Below are positions 26,518-35,369 of a stretch of DNA of 64,000 nt, piece after piece; within the stretch, counting starts at the first letter, position 1; each line of letters opens with the position of its first letter. The stretch covers positions 62,001-126,000 of the forward strand of contig JAKQKQ010000049.1 of assembly GCA_029560585.1 (NCBI GenBank), given 5' to 3'. Below the pieces are notes generated by a model. That model was not told where the DNA came from. It saw nothing but the letters and a program-made list of their open reading frames with translations, and searched no databases. This DNA is from Verrucomicrobiota bacterium. GTDB lineage: Bacteria; Verrucomicrobiota; Verrucomicrobiia; JADLBR01. Position numbers and translations under genes: made by a program.

Positions 26518-28863
26518 CTACCGAATGGCGCGCGCCCCACAAAGGAGATCCCGCGCCTGCCCGGCACCCGTGTCCGCCAAGATGAGATATGTGCGCGGGC
26601 CGACGGACACGTCAAAGCACCCGCCGTCGCGCGCGCACGGCAAAATTTTTCCGAAGGGGCGCATGACGACCGCGGCCCGACCAGACATTCTCAGGCGGAT
26701 TTCGCCCTCGACCGCCCAACAGAGAACCCACGTGTCCTCCGGTTTGGCGGCGCGGTGGAAGAGGAACGCTTTCACCGCGCCCTCGGCCACGCCGACCACC
26801 TCCTCGATCTCGACCAGCTCGTGACGCCCCTCCTCGTTGACGAAGAGATGGTGTTCGCGGCGGTCGGCGAGAATCCGCCGCTGCGAGCCGGTGAGGTTTC
26901 GGTTCTCGCGACAGTTCTGATAGATGGCCCTCTGCTCATAGCATGGCACATATCGCGCGTCCTCCGGTGACACGTTTCGCAGCCGCCGCCGTGCGTCATC
27001 AGTGATTCTGTCTCCGAGCCGGGCATCTTCCCAGGTCTTGATCGAGCCCAGGCAGTCCTCGGCGCGGGGATTCGACTGGAACTCCTCCAGGGAGGCGTTG
27101 AGGGAGATGGGGCAATCCCACCCCGCCGCACGACTTGCGACATACTCATAGACGTCCGGGCCCGCGCATCCGAGCTTCGTGCGGCCAAATCGCCCGAGCC
27201 ATCCAAAGTCAATCCTGGAGAAATCCAGCGCGCGGGCCGCCGCTGTCGGGCACGGCATGAGGCGGCAGAAGTCTTTCATGCCCTCGGGCGCCGCGATGTT
27301 ATCGTAAGCGTTCGCGCGGCTCATCATGTGCCAGCCGAAATGCGTGTAGTGCGCCGCCTCGCAGACTGTCGGCGGCGGATCGAGCAATCGGAACACCCGA
27401 TACTGCGCGGAAGCCGCGTGATACCAGAACGGCTCATGCACGTCTTCCGCCCCGTCGAAATACACCATGTCGTAGGGTCCGCTCTCGCGGTAGATGTCCG
27501 CCAGGCGGCGCGCGACCTCGTCCTGGATGTCGGTATTCTGGTCGAGGCGGATGAAGTCCGGCCACGTGTCCACGTCCAGCAGGCCAAGCTTTGTCCCCGC
27601 CGCCTGCGGTGCCGCGCGCGTTCCCAGATGCCCGCGCCGACAACCGGTGAACTGGAATGGCGCGCCGCTGCTGTAGCCCTCGTATTCGATGAGTTCCTTT
27701 CCCAGTTTGAGGATCCGGCGACCCTTGTCCAAGGTGCAGCCCGCCGGATCCTCGCGCACCGAGACAGTCGTGGCATCGGCCGTCACGTTGTCCGACAGGG
27801 CAAACGCGCGGATCGCGTGCAGCCGGTCGTCGGGCACGGGACTCACGTAGGGATCCACCTTTGAGGCCTTGCTGTAATGTATGTGCAGCCCGATCCTGAG
27901 CCCCGCCGCACGGATCGCACCGGTGACGGTTCTGAGATCGGCCATCCCGTTGGGAAACCGGTCGTTCCACTCGAAGTGTCCCGCCCCCTTCGAAAATGCC
28001 CTGTACGAAAGCATGATCATGCGGAAACCACTCAGCTTGGCCCAGCGGATGTACTGATCGATGTTTCTCGGGTCTGGCCGACTCGCCCAGAGATACGAGA
28101 GGCGCTGGAGCGGAGATCGGCGAAATGCGACGCCCGGCGGCAGGAGAAAATCGCGCTCCACATTAGCCATCGCATCCAGAAAATTGTCTTTCGGATCGCG
28201 GCATCCAAACAGGACGGCCACCGCACCGGGAAATCCCACGGTGGCCTCCGCGGCCGCCACCATCCGCACGCGGCCCTCTTCCGGCAACATCTCGATGTCC
28301 GTATTCAGGCTTCCGGCACAGAGGCAGACTCCGAATTGGTCATCGGATACCAGATCAACCCACTGGCCCAGCTTCGGCAGCCGGCGGACGCTGAGCCTCG
28401 GAAACTCGATGCGGTCGACGGGTCCCCCATCCAGTTCGAGAAGCTCGAACGCCAGATAGCCACCGGTTCGAATGACGCGGTAGGTGGCCCTGACGTCGGC
28501 CCCGCCAAAGTCGATCATGAGCCTGTCACCCTGCTGCCGCACGCGCGTGGCATCGGAGCGCGAGCCGCCCTCGTAGATCCATCGCCCGGTGACGGCGGCA
28601 TGTGGGCCTTCGCCCGCCGACACCGAATGACCGCCGCGATAGATCGCCGCGATCGCCCGGGACCCGTCGCCGGATGCATATTCGGCGTCGCCCTGCGTGG
28701 CGACGAGACCGCGCAATGTGCCATCCTCGCCAATCTCCAACCGGAGGTGATCGGTCTCAAGAGTCACGCCGGCGAGCGCCTGGACCGAAAGCAGCGCGAG
28801 CGCCACCGCCAAGATTGGTGGTGCGCGACCGGGCAAGATGACAAGGGGTGACCGATTGTTCAT
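26518..28863 (-). CDS. Unclassified secreted glycosidase-like protein (two-domain)
   Basis: A 781-residue secreted protein (leader about residues 10-30) that I do not recognise as a named family. Residues about 33-260 look like a mutarotase-type beta-sandwich (LETDHLRLEIGEDGTLRGL). Then comes a barrel-like region beginning YLWASRPDPRNIDQYIRWA, with LRIGLHIHYSKASK and YDMVYFDGAED, reminiscent of clan-D or GH31/GH36-type alpha-glycosidases with Asp catalysts. Inside the barrel is a roughly 80-residue insert (GKELIEYEGYS, FTGCRRGHLGTRAA). ATG 28863 starts 7 bases after the GH2 stop; the frame's extension to 29139 overlaps GH2 and is dismissed. Specificity cannot be read; GH2 and GH38 neighbours suggest a mannose-rich substrate. 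Confidence 0.62.
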   Translation of the reverse strand: MNNRSPLVILPGRAPPILAVALALLSVQALAGVTLETDHLRLEIGEDGTLRGLVATQGDAEYASGDGSRAIAAIYRGGHSVSAGEGPHAAVTGRWIYEGGSRSDATRVRQQGDRLMIDFGGADVRATYRVIRTGGYLAFELLELDGGPVDRIEFPRLSVRRLPKLGQWVDLVSDDQFGVCLCAGSLNTDIEMLPEEGRVRMVAAAEATVGFPGAVAVLFGCRDPKDNFLDAMANVERDFLLPPGVAFRRSPLQRLSYLWASRPDPRNIDQYIRWAKLSGFRMIMLSYRAFSKGAGHFEWNDRFPNGMADLRTVTGAIRAAGLRIGLHIHYSKASKVDPYVSPVPDDRLHAIRAFALSDNVTADATTVSVREDPAGCTLDKGRRILKLGKELIEYEGYSSGAPFQFTGCRRGHLGTRAAPQAAGTKLGLLDVDTWPDFIRLDQNTDIQDEVARRLADIYRESGPYDMVYFDGAEDVHEPFWYHAASAQYRVFRLLDPPPTVCEAAHYTHFGWHMMSRANAYDNIAAPEGMKDFCRLMPCPTAAARALDFSRIDFGWLGRFGRTKLGCAGPDVYEYVASRAAGWDCPISLNASLEEFQSNPRAEDCLGSIKTWEDARLGDRITDDARRRLRNVSPEDARYVPCYEQRAIYQNCRENRNLTGSQRRILADRREHHLFVNEEGRHELVEIEEVVGVAEGAVKAFLFHRAAKPEDTWVLCWAVEGEIRLRMSGRAAVVMRPFGKILPCARDGGCFDVSVGPRTYLILADTGAGQARDLLCGARAIR

Positions 28864-28870
28864 GGCCAAT

Positions 28871-31705
28871 TCACTCCCCGATATCGATGCGTTTGGTCGG
28901 CGCGTTCCACGCGCCAACGGCAACCTCGGCCCCGCCGCGATGCCCGGGCTCTCGCCAGAGAATGTCGATCTGCAACTCGCGCTCCTCCCCCGGCCCCAGC
29001 CAGAAGAAATTATCGGTGGCGTAAAAGGCCCGCCTGGCGCCCCCGACATCGACCGTCGTGTTGAACGCCGGCGTGTCGCCAGAGTTCTTGATGTGCACCC
29101 GCAGCCGACTGCGGTCGCCGGCGATCCGATCGCGCGCAACGAGCGATGCCTCCAGCGCCGTCGGTTTCGATGCCGCCTGCGGCTTCAGCCACGGGCCTTT
29201 GTCAAACGTGAGCCCCGGTTGCGGCGTCGCGCGGTATTTCTCGCGGAATGCCCCATCGCTCATCCGCGCCAGGCAGCGCGGCCAATAGACCGATCGAGAG
29301 ATCAGCCCCTCCCCGCCATCGCGCAGTTCCGCCACGACAAAGAAGAACTTCTCCTCGAAGTCATCGGGTATCGCAAAGCTGCCGAAGTCGAACGCGGCGA
29401 CCGATGGCCCGGGCGCGAGCGCCACCGGTTGCCCCTTGCGCCACCGCGACACGAAGCCCCCATCAAAGATCTCGACCGATGCCCTCAAGCCCTCCCGCGC
29501 CTCCCGGGGCGCGTGGACGACGCGCACGTCGATGGGGAACCGCTCTCCCTTGGCCCACATCAATTGCGGCAGCTTAACCAGAACGTGCGCCGGCTCGTAG
29601 GTCCGTTTCAGGAAGTAATACGGCGCGGTCGGATGCCCGAAACCATCCACGAGCATGATCGCGATCACCGGCCAAGGGCGCTTGAAAACCCATGGCATCA
29701 GGCCGGACGTGACGGGATAATTCGCCTGCACCTGATCGGAGAAAATCTGGTAGAATTCGCCGGCGCCGATCTGCGTGCCCTCGGCGAGCGCCTCCAGCGA
29801 CGGCGCACTCACATCGACGACCTGGGACGCGCGGCTCAGCATCCGTGGCACGCGGCTGGCCTGGTATTCCACAAAGTGATGCATCAGCTCCGGATGCTCG
29901 GCCGGAAAGGTCTTCTCCATCATGCCGCCGAGGGGCCCGTTGACCTCGCTCGCCGCCACCAATTCGCGGATGGAGTCGGCGTCGGGAATGCTGTGCATGC
30001 CAGTCTCCGAGATGAATGGCACCAGCCGATACAGGTGGCCATACCACGTTGGGTCCATGTCGGGATAGGTGTGCAGGCTCCCCGCATCGGGACTGGTGCG
30101 CCGCATCGGTCGCGTCGGATCGAAATCGGCCAGGCAGCGCTCGAAGATGCCTATGCTCGCCGCATTGCCAAACGAGTAGGGGTTGAATTCGTTGCCGCCG
30201 CACCACAGCGCAAGCGAGGGATGATTGCGCAGCCGAAAGACGGTCTGCATGACCTGGGCCTCCCACACGTCCTGCGGCCATTCGGGCGTCCCGCGATTGC
30301 CTATCGGAAAATCCTGCCAGACCATGATGCCAGCTTCATTGCAGGCGTCGTAGAATGCTTCCGTCTCCAGGATGCCGCCACCCCACACGCGAAGGAGCTG
30401 GATGCCCGCCGCCTTCGCCGCCCCGATCAGCCAGCGATAGCGCTCGCGGGGCAAATCCAGCAGGATGTCGGCGGGCATCCAGTTCATGCCCTTTATGAAC
30501 AGCGGCCGACCGTTGACCACGAACTGCCAATTCCCCCATCGATCGGCGGTGCGCGGGCCGGGAGTCGGCACCGTCTCGATCGTGCGGATGCCAGCATCGA
30601 ACTCCAGGGCGTCCTCGGCGCTCCCCTCGCGCACGAGCGTGAGCCTGACCCGATAGAGATTCGCCTCGCCCATGCCATTCGGCCACCACAGCCTCGGGTT
30701 GGCGATGGTGAACCCCTGCCGCACCCAGTTGCGGCCCGCGCGTATCCGCAATGGGATAGTGCGATCCAACACCGTCGCGCCATCGCCTTTGGACGCCAGT
30801 TCCACGCGCAGCCCGAACCGCGAATCGCTGGGCGCGGACTCGCTCCAACCGCGCGAGCCGTCGGCCAGCTGCGCGTCCTTCCACGGGTGCGGCTGGAACT
30901 GCGTCGAGTTTGTCCCCAAGAGAACCTCGACCTCGAGCGACAGGCGCGCCTCGCTGGCACTCGCACGCTCGGTCACGAGGAATGGTCGTTCCAGATGGCC
31001 GGACGGCACGATCTCCACGCGGGCGCCCTGCCACATCCCGAGCGGGAAAAACATCTCGCCGCCCGTGCCGCCGGCGATGACCCAGGGCTTGATGACCGTG
31101 CCCTCCGGGCCCCGCGGTTTCCATCCGGCCTTGTTGCCAAAATTCCCGGCCTTCACCTCGACGACGATCTCGTTCGCCGCGCCAAATCGCGCCTGCTTGC
31201 TGATCTCGATGGCCGGTCCCCCAAACATTCCCTCGTGGCGGCCCAGCAACACGCCGTTGAGCCACACGCGCGCGAAGTAATCGATCCCGTCGAAGCAGAG
31301 ATAGACATACCCGTCGCCCCCGACCGAGGGCAAATCGATCGTTCGGCGATAATACCAGACCTTCTGGTCAACCCAGTCATAGTCCCTGGAATTCAGGTGC
31401 GCGTAGGGATGGCCGCACTTGCCCGCCCGGTGCAGTGCCCACTGGACCGTGCACGGCACCCGCGCAGGAAACCAATTGGTGATCGAACCCAGTTCCGGGG
31501 CGCCATTCACCGCCGTGTCCCGCCAGCCGAGTTGCCAATCGCCGTCGAGCGCAATGTGCTGCGCTCCGTCGCGCGGCGTGATCCGAAATGGCTGCCACAG
31601 AGTGTCCACGTTGTTCGTAGCCACCGGCGCCGCGACCGTGGCACTTTGGACCAAGCCGGTCAGCCCGACCCCGATAAGAAAGACGATGTGTTTCATCATA
31701 AACAT
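28871..31705 (-). CDS. GH2 beta-mannosidase-like enzyme, secreted
   Basis: A 944-residue GH2 enzyme with a leader (residues 1-25), an N-terminal sugar-binding jelly roll (VWYYRRTIDLP, VWLNGVLLGRHEGMF), the immunoglobulin-like domain, the barrel (FIKGMNWMPADIL, LLRVWGGGILETEAFYDACN) and C-terminal beta domains. Acid/base is in LALWCGGNEF (Glu506) and nucleophile in FISETGMHS (Glu567). The WGGG and CGGNEF blocks resemble beta-mannosidases rather than beta-galactosidases. The last 80 residues form an NEW3/CARDB-like tail (RVHIKNSGDTPAFNTTVDV). It follows GH38 after 6 bases, so both are probably expressed together to strip mannosyl residues. Confidence 0.85.
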   Translation of the reverse strand: MFMMKHIVFLIGVGLTGLVQSATVAAPVATNNVDTLWQPFRITPRDGAQHIALDGDWQLGWRDTAVNGAPELGSITNWFPARVPCTVQWALHRAGKCGHPYAHLNSRDYDWVDQKVWYYRRTIDLPSVGGDGYVYLCFDGIDYFARVWLNGVLLGRHEGMFGGPAIEISKQARFGAANEIVVEVKAGNFGNKAGWKPRGPEGTVIKPWVIAGGTGGEMFFPLGMWQGARVEIVPSGHLERPFLVTERASASEARLSLEVEVLLGTNSTQFQPHPWKDAQLADGSRGWSESAPSDSRFGLRVELASKGDGATVLDRTIPLRIRAGRNWVRQGFTIANPRLWWPNGMGEANLYRVRLTLVREGSAEDALEFDAGIRTIETVPTPGPRTADRWGNWQFVVNGRPLFIKGMNWMPADILLDLPRERYRWLIGAAKAAGIQLLRVWGGGILETEAFYDACNEAGIMVWQDFPIGNRGTPEWPQDVWEAQVMQTVFRLRNHPSLALWCGGNEFNPYSFGNAASIGIFERCLADFDPTRPMRRTSPDAGSLHTYPDMDPTWYGHLYRLVPFISETGMHSIPDADSIRELVAASEVNGPLGGMMEKTFPAEHPELMHHFVEYQASRVPRMLSRASQVVDVSAPSLEALAEGTQIGAGEFYQIFSDQVQANYPVTSGLMPWVFKRPWPVIAIMLVDGFGHPTAPYYFLKRTYEPAHVLVKLPQLMWAKGERFPIDVRVVHAPREAREGLRASVEIFDGGFVSRWRKGQPVALAPGPSVAAFDFGSFAIPDDFEEKFFFVVAELRDGGEGLISRSVYWPRCLARMSDGAFREKYRATPQPGLTFDKGPWLKPQAASKPTALEASLVARDRIAGDRSRLRVHIKNSGDTPAFNTTVDVGGARRAFYATDNFFWLGPGEERELQIDILWREPGHRGGAEVAVGAWNAPTKRIDIGE

Positions 31706-31711
31706 TGGAAC

Positions 31712-34525
31712 CTACTGTGCTCGCACCGTGACGATTTCCCAAGCCCGGGTGAGGACGGCGCCGTCGGGCGAAATCCCTGGTCCCGCCCCTTTTTTCAACG
31801 GCTGCTCCTGCAGATCTGCGCGCTCCAGTGTCCTGGGGGATGGCGCCGTGGACAACCGCACCTGACACGGGCTTCCCGCGCCCTCATACCAGCGCGCGAT
31901 AACGCCTCTCCCGTCCTCGGCCTGTTTCAGGCAAGTGAGCAGCGGGTCCCCGTGGCCATCGAAAACCGCGACAGTCGCGAGCGATTTTGCGCGGGGGAGC
32001 GACTTTGGGCTCCACGTGTCGTTGACCGTGTAGGCCAGCAGCGGCTGCGTGGCCTCCCATCCTACGCGCGGGATGCGGGCCGCCTGCCATGACCTGGCGT
32101 GTGGCTGGAACCTGAAGTTGAAAACCAGGCCGACGCGCGGATCGGGCCCATCCATCATGGGGTCCAGTGGCCGCATCCGGCCGCCCCGCACCAGGCAACA
32201 CCGAACGGCTGCGCCGCCCTCCGCGTCATCCAATCGGGTCCAACGATGCGAAGTCGCCATGGCCAAACCGCGGCTGCCATCGCAGACATCGAGCCAACGA
32301 CTGATCTCGCGCGTTCGCTCCCATGACTCACGCGAACCTTCGTCGCCTTCGACTGGGCCGCTTCCGGGCATCAGCTGTTCCGCGCCAAACGCGCCGGCAC
32401 CAAATGGCAAACCATAGGTGGTCCGTGCGCCCTTGAGCGGAACCTGATAAGCGAGCTCGATCCGCCCAAAGCGCCGCAGGTCCCACTCAAGCCTCACTTC
32501 CACATCCGCCCACTGCAGGTCGCGATGGAGCGAGTATCGCACTTCGGCGGGCGCGCCGAGCACGCTGCCGCGCACCGCCACGGACATCTGCACCGGTCCG
32601 TCGGCCAATACGCGCATCGCGTCGGACCCGGTGATCACAAACGGCACGGTCCTCTCACGCGCGGGATCGTCCACCGATAGGCCAAGCGGCGGACGGCGGC
32701 AGACCTCCGGCAGCTCCTCGCGGCCCACGAGACCCAGGCCCTCCACCAGCGATCCTGTTTTGCCGCGCAGCGAGGTGAGCTTCGCCAGCCCGGTGGAACG
32801 TTCGATGGTCAGGCGGACGGCGCCGTTCTCTAAAACAATCTCGGGCGAATCAGACTCGAACCACACGCGCTGGACCATCCGCGGCCGACCGGCGGCCCAC
32901 TTTGCCTCGGTCGCGGCCGCCTCCTCGGGCGCGGCGGGCTCAAGCGTGTAACTGGCGTACCCGAGCGCAGGCACATTTCGCGCGACAAATGAAAAATCGA
33001 ACTCGCCCAGGGTCTCACGCCGATCGGCGGTGATCTGAAATGGCACCGGTTGGCCGCCGGGATCGCGCAGCACCATGGCGCTCCCGCGCGGAAAAATGTC
33101 ACGCCCGCCGCCGCCAGCGACCGAATATCCGGTAACGTGGGCATTCACCACGTCGGAGCGCTCCCAGTTCAGAGTATTGAACACCACGATTGGCACGCTC
33201 TCGCGCGGGGCCTCCACGCGTTCCGCGATCGCCGCCATGGCCCCCGAGGAAAGCACCTGAGCGCGATGCTGCACGGCGCGGCGCTCGGCGAACTTCCTCG
33301 GATGACCGCCGCCGGCACCCTGGCCACCGTAGTTATGATCGCGCGCCACGAGCAACGATTTCCAGATCTGCTCCAGCTCCTCCCGCGGATAGGGCCGGAA
33401 GCCATGAAGCCACGCGAGCGCGCACAGACGTTCGGCCGCGTCCAGCGCCCGAGTCGCAACCGAGTCCCACCGACTTATGTGTGCGTGCGCCGGCTCAAGA
33501 TACGGCCACGTCGATGGCAGTTCGCCCCGCAGAACCGGCGCCTTGTCGGCCACACCCGCCGCGCGCATTGCGCGGAAATAGGCGGTGGGTGTGGCGATCG
33601 CCAAACGCTGCCCCTTTGTCGCCTCGGCGTTCCACGCGCCAATGGCGGGCGCCAGGGCCGGTGGCGGTAACCATTGGTCGCTCCCATAAAAGAACAGAGA
33701 CGGCACGCCCGCTTTAGCCACCCCCGCGAGCCGGTCGGCCAGGCCCCGCTTGCGCATCGCCCCGGCGTCGAGATGGGCGCCGTAGCCGGAGGCCTGATTA
33801 TATCCTTTCGAACTCCACGTCAGAACGCGCGCCCCGCCGGGTGCCTCAAACCAGAACAGCGTGTCGGGCGGCGCGCAGCGCGTGAGCACGAGATTGCGGA
33901 TGCCGAGCCCGGCGCACAGTTGCGGCAACTGCGGGACCACGGCCGGGATGTCGGTGAGCTGGAGAGTCTCGAGTTCCAGCTTGTATCGCTCGCGCGCGTA
34001 GGTCTTCGCAAACAGGATGTTGCGGACGAGATCTTCCTCGTCCTCCTGGGCCACGTAGATGCCGCTCCATTCGGCGCCCAGTTCCACCCGGCCGGCGCGG
34101 ATGCGCTCATCGATCCGCGCGGCTTCCTCGGGATGTGCCGCGCGATACGCCTCCAAGAAGAGCACATACTCGATGAGGAAGTGGAAATCCGGCTGTTTAT
34201 CCAACAGGTCCAGCGCACCCGCGAAGACCTTGCCGCCGCGCGAGAGACATTCCTCGACCGTGCCCATGAACGTCAGGTCGAGGTGGGACATCGGCGCGAT
34301 GTAGGCCGCAATCTCCGATGGCGCGTCGCTCCTGGCGCGCGTGTCGCGGGCCTCTTCGGCGCCAGCCGCAATCGCAAGCGCCGACAACGTGCCGGCCAAC
34401 AATGTTCGAATGGCCCTCGTCGCAAAACCTCGGGATACCGCTTTTCCCAATTCTGCGGGCGACCGGTCGGTTTTCCGGATCACCGGGATCAAGACGGCGG
34501 CTGTCTGTGTTCTCATGGAATTCAC
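31712..34525 (-). CDS. GH38 alpha-mannosidase-family protein, secreted
   Basis: A 937-residue protein of the GH38 type, zinc-dependent retaining alpha-mannosidases. The metal-binding block is PMSHLDLTFMGTVEE (His81, Asp83), and LQLTDIPAVVPQLPQL (Asp192) corresponds to the nucleophile loop. The middle three-helix domain and large C-terminal beta domains follow (FNTLNWERSDVV, VRLTIERSTGLAKLTSLRG). A long leader ends near AIAAGA. The GTG start (34525) overlaps the stop of a small ORF as GTGA; ATG 34516 is the alternative. Substrate could be mannan side chains or N-glycan-like glycans; families close to GH38 also act on other sugars, so linkage is uncertain. Confidence 0.82.
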   Translation of the reverse strand: MNSMRTQTAAVLIPVIRKTDRSPAELGKAVSRGFATRAIRTLLAGTLSALAIAAGAEEARDTRARSDAPSEIAAYIAPMSHLDLTFMGTVEECLSRGGKVFAGALDLLDKQPDFHFLIEYVLFLEAYRAAHPEEAARIDERIRAGRVELGAEWSGIYVAQEDEEDLVRNILFAKTYARERYKLELETLQLTDIPAVVPQLPQLCAGLGIRNLVLTRCAPPDTLFWFEAPGGARVLTWSSKGYNQASGYGAHLDAGAMRKRGLADRLAGVAKAGVPSLFFYGSDQWLPPPALAPAIGAWNAEATKGQRLAIATPTAYFRAMRAAGVADKAPVLRGELPSTWPYLEPAHAHISRWDSVATRALDAAERLCALAWLHGFRPYPREELEQIWKSLLVARDHNYGGQGAGGGHPRKFAERRAVQHRAQVLSSGAMAAIAERVEAPRESVPIVVFNTLNWERSDVVNAHVTGYSVAGGGGRDIFPRGSAMVLRDPGGQPVPFQITADRRETLGEFDFSFVARNVPALGYASYTLEPAAPEEAAATEAKWAAGRPRMVQRVWFESDSPEIVLENGAVRLTIERSTGLAKLTSLRGKTGSLVEGLGLVGREELPEVCRRPPLGLSVDDPARERTVPFVITGSDAMRVLADGPVQMSVAVRGSVLGAPAEVRYSLHRDLQWADVEVRLEWDLRRFGRIELAYQVPLKGARTTYGLPFGAGAFGAEQLMPGSGPVEGDEGSRESWERTREISRWLDVCDGSRGLAMATSHRWTRLDDAEGGAAVRCCLVRGGRMRPLDPMMDGPDPRVGLVFNFRFQPHARSWQAARIPRVGWEATQPLLAYTVNDTWSPKSLPRAKSLATVAVFDGHGDPLLTCLKQAEDGRGVIARWYEGAGSPCQVRLSTAPSPRTLERADLQEQPLKKGAGPGISPDGAVLTRAWEIVTVRAQ

Positions 34526-34590
34526 TCTCTCTTCGGTGCTTGGCGCTCCATCGTCGCGGCCCGCATTTCAATCGGCGCCCCCTCGTTCAT
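34522..34590 (-). CDS. Small ORF (22 aa) bridging CBM9 and GH38 genes
   Basis: ATG 34590 overlaps the stop of the CBM9 gene (ATGA), and its TGA overlaps the GTG start of GH38 (GTGA), so it fills the 61-base gap exactly. Product MNEGAPIEMRAATMERQAPK followed by Arg-Glu. Composition is not the Arg/Gly/Ala-only bias of random high-GC frames. It could be a coupling leader that lets ribosomes reach GH38, or chance. Confidence 0.3.
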   Translation of the reverse strand: MNEGAPIEMRAATMERQAPKRE

Positions 34591-35369
34591 CGTCCGAACT
34601 CCAAGTGACCGAACCGCGAAGGCTCGTGGAAGCCGGGCAGGCGCGTCGGCGACCAGCTCAACTGTTGCTCCGGATTGTTCGCACCGCGAGAGAATCGGTA
34701 AAAGTTGCCGCGCCACACGCTGCCTGGGCTCGGCGTGGGCACACCGAGATCCGAGAACGGCAGAGCGACCTCGACGCTCCAGCCGCGATCCAGGTCGGCG
34801 CTGTTGCCGACCGTGCCTTCCACACGCGCGGCGCTCGTCATGTCGTTGGCGGTGTAACTCCAGTCGCCGGTGAATTTCGCGGAGCGGCCGTCGGCGCCGA
34901 TCTGATTGTGGATGATGGCATCGAACACCCCACCAAGCGGGTTCCACTGCAACTCAAAATACTGCTCCAACTTATCGGCCGTGACGAAGAACTCCACGAC
35001 CTCCTCGTCCCAAAACCTGCTATCGCGCCTGGTCAACGTGGCCTGGATGTCGCGGTCGGCACAGAGCCAGCCGAGATGCAGCGCCGTGTCGTCATACCAC
35101 AAGCGGACTTCCGTCGCCTCCGAATCGCGTCCCTCGCCGCGATTGGGAAAGAACGGCTTGAGCATCGCCGCGCGCCCCCACACCGGTTCGTCCAGTCGCC
35201 CGTCGATTCTCAAGTCGCCTGAAAGTTTGGGGACAACGGCACGACGCGGGCCCGAAGAGATCGCGGCCGCATCGGGCGACTTGTTCATCGTGCAGCCAAA
35301 GCCAAGTGCCCCGCACGCCACCGCCAAAATCAGCCACAGAGCTTTCAAATCCCGGCCCCGTCGTTTCAT
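34587..35369 (-). CDS. CBM9-type carbohydrate-binding lipoprotein
   Basis: A 260-residue lipoprotein: leader LWLILAVACGALGFGC with the lipobox Cys near residue 26. The remainder is a CBM9-like beta-sandwich, with the usual opening LSGDLRIDGRLDEPVWGRAA, then EVRLWYDDTALHLGWLCADR, FWDEEVVEFFV and GWSVEVALPFSDLG. Stand-alone lipidated CBM9 domains probably hold glycan at the cell surface and play a role like SusD-type binding proteins; this is inference. Its start overlaps the MFS stop by ATGA. ATG 35369 is chosen over an upstream frame because the lipoprotein signal begins there. Confidence 0.75.
   Translation of the reverse strand: MKRRGRDLKALWLILAVACGALGFGCTMNKSPDAAAISSGPRRAVVPKLSGDLRIDGRLDEPVWGRAAMLKPFFPNRGEGRDSEATEVRLWYDDTALHLGWLCADRDIQATLTRRDSRFWDEEVVEFFVTADKLEQYFELQWNPLGGVFDAIIHNQIGADGRSAKFTGDWSYTANDMTSAARVEGTVGNSADLDRGWSVEVALPFSDLGVPTPSPGSVWRGNFYRFSRGANNPEQQLSWSPTRLPGFHEPSRFGHLEFGR

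Noticed and set aside
26518-28863. Phage origin for the inserted FTGCRRGHLGTRAA segment
   Set aside because: The similarity is a short pattern inside an otherwise glycosidase-like secreted protein. No phage genes, attachment sites or integrase are present.
28838-32092. 1084-codon plus-strand open frame antisense to GH2
   Set aside because: It mirrors the GH2 codon pattern and extends into GH38; there is no ribosome site or domain. The minus-strand GH2 with catalytic motifs explains the region.
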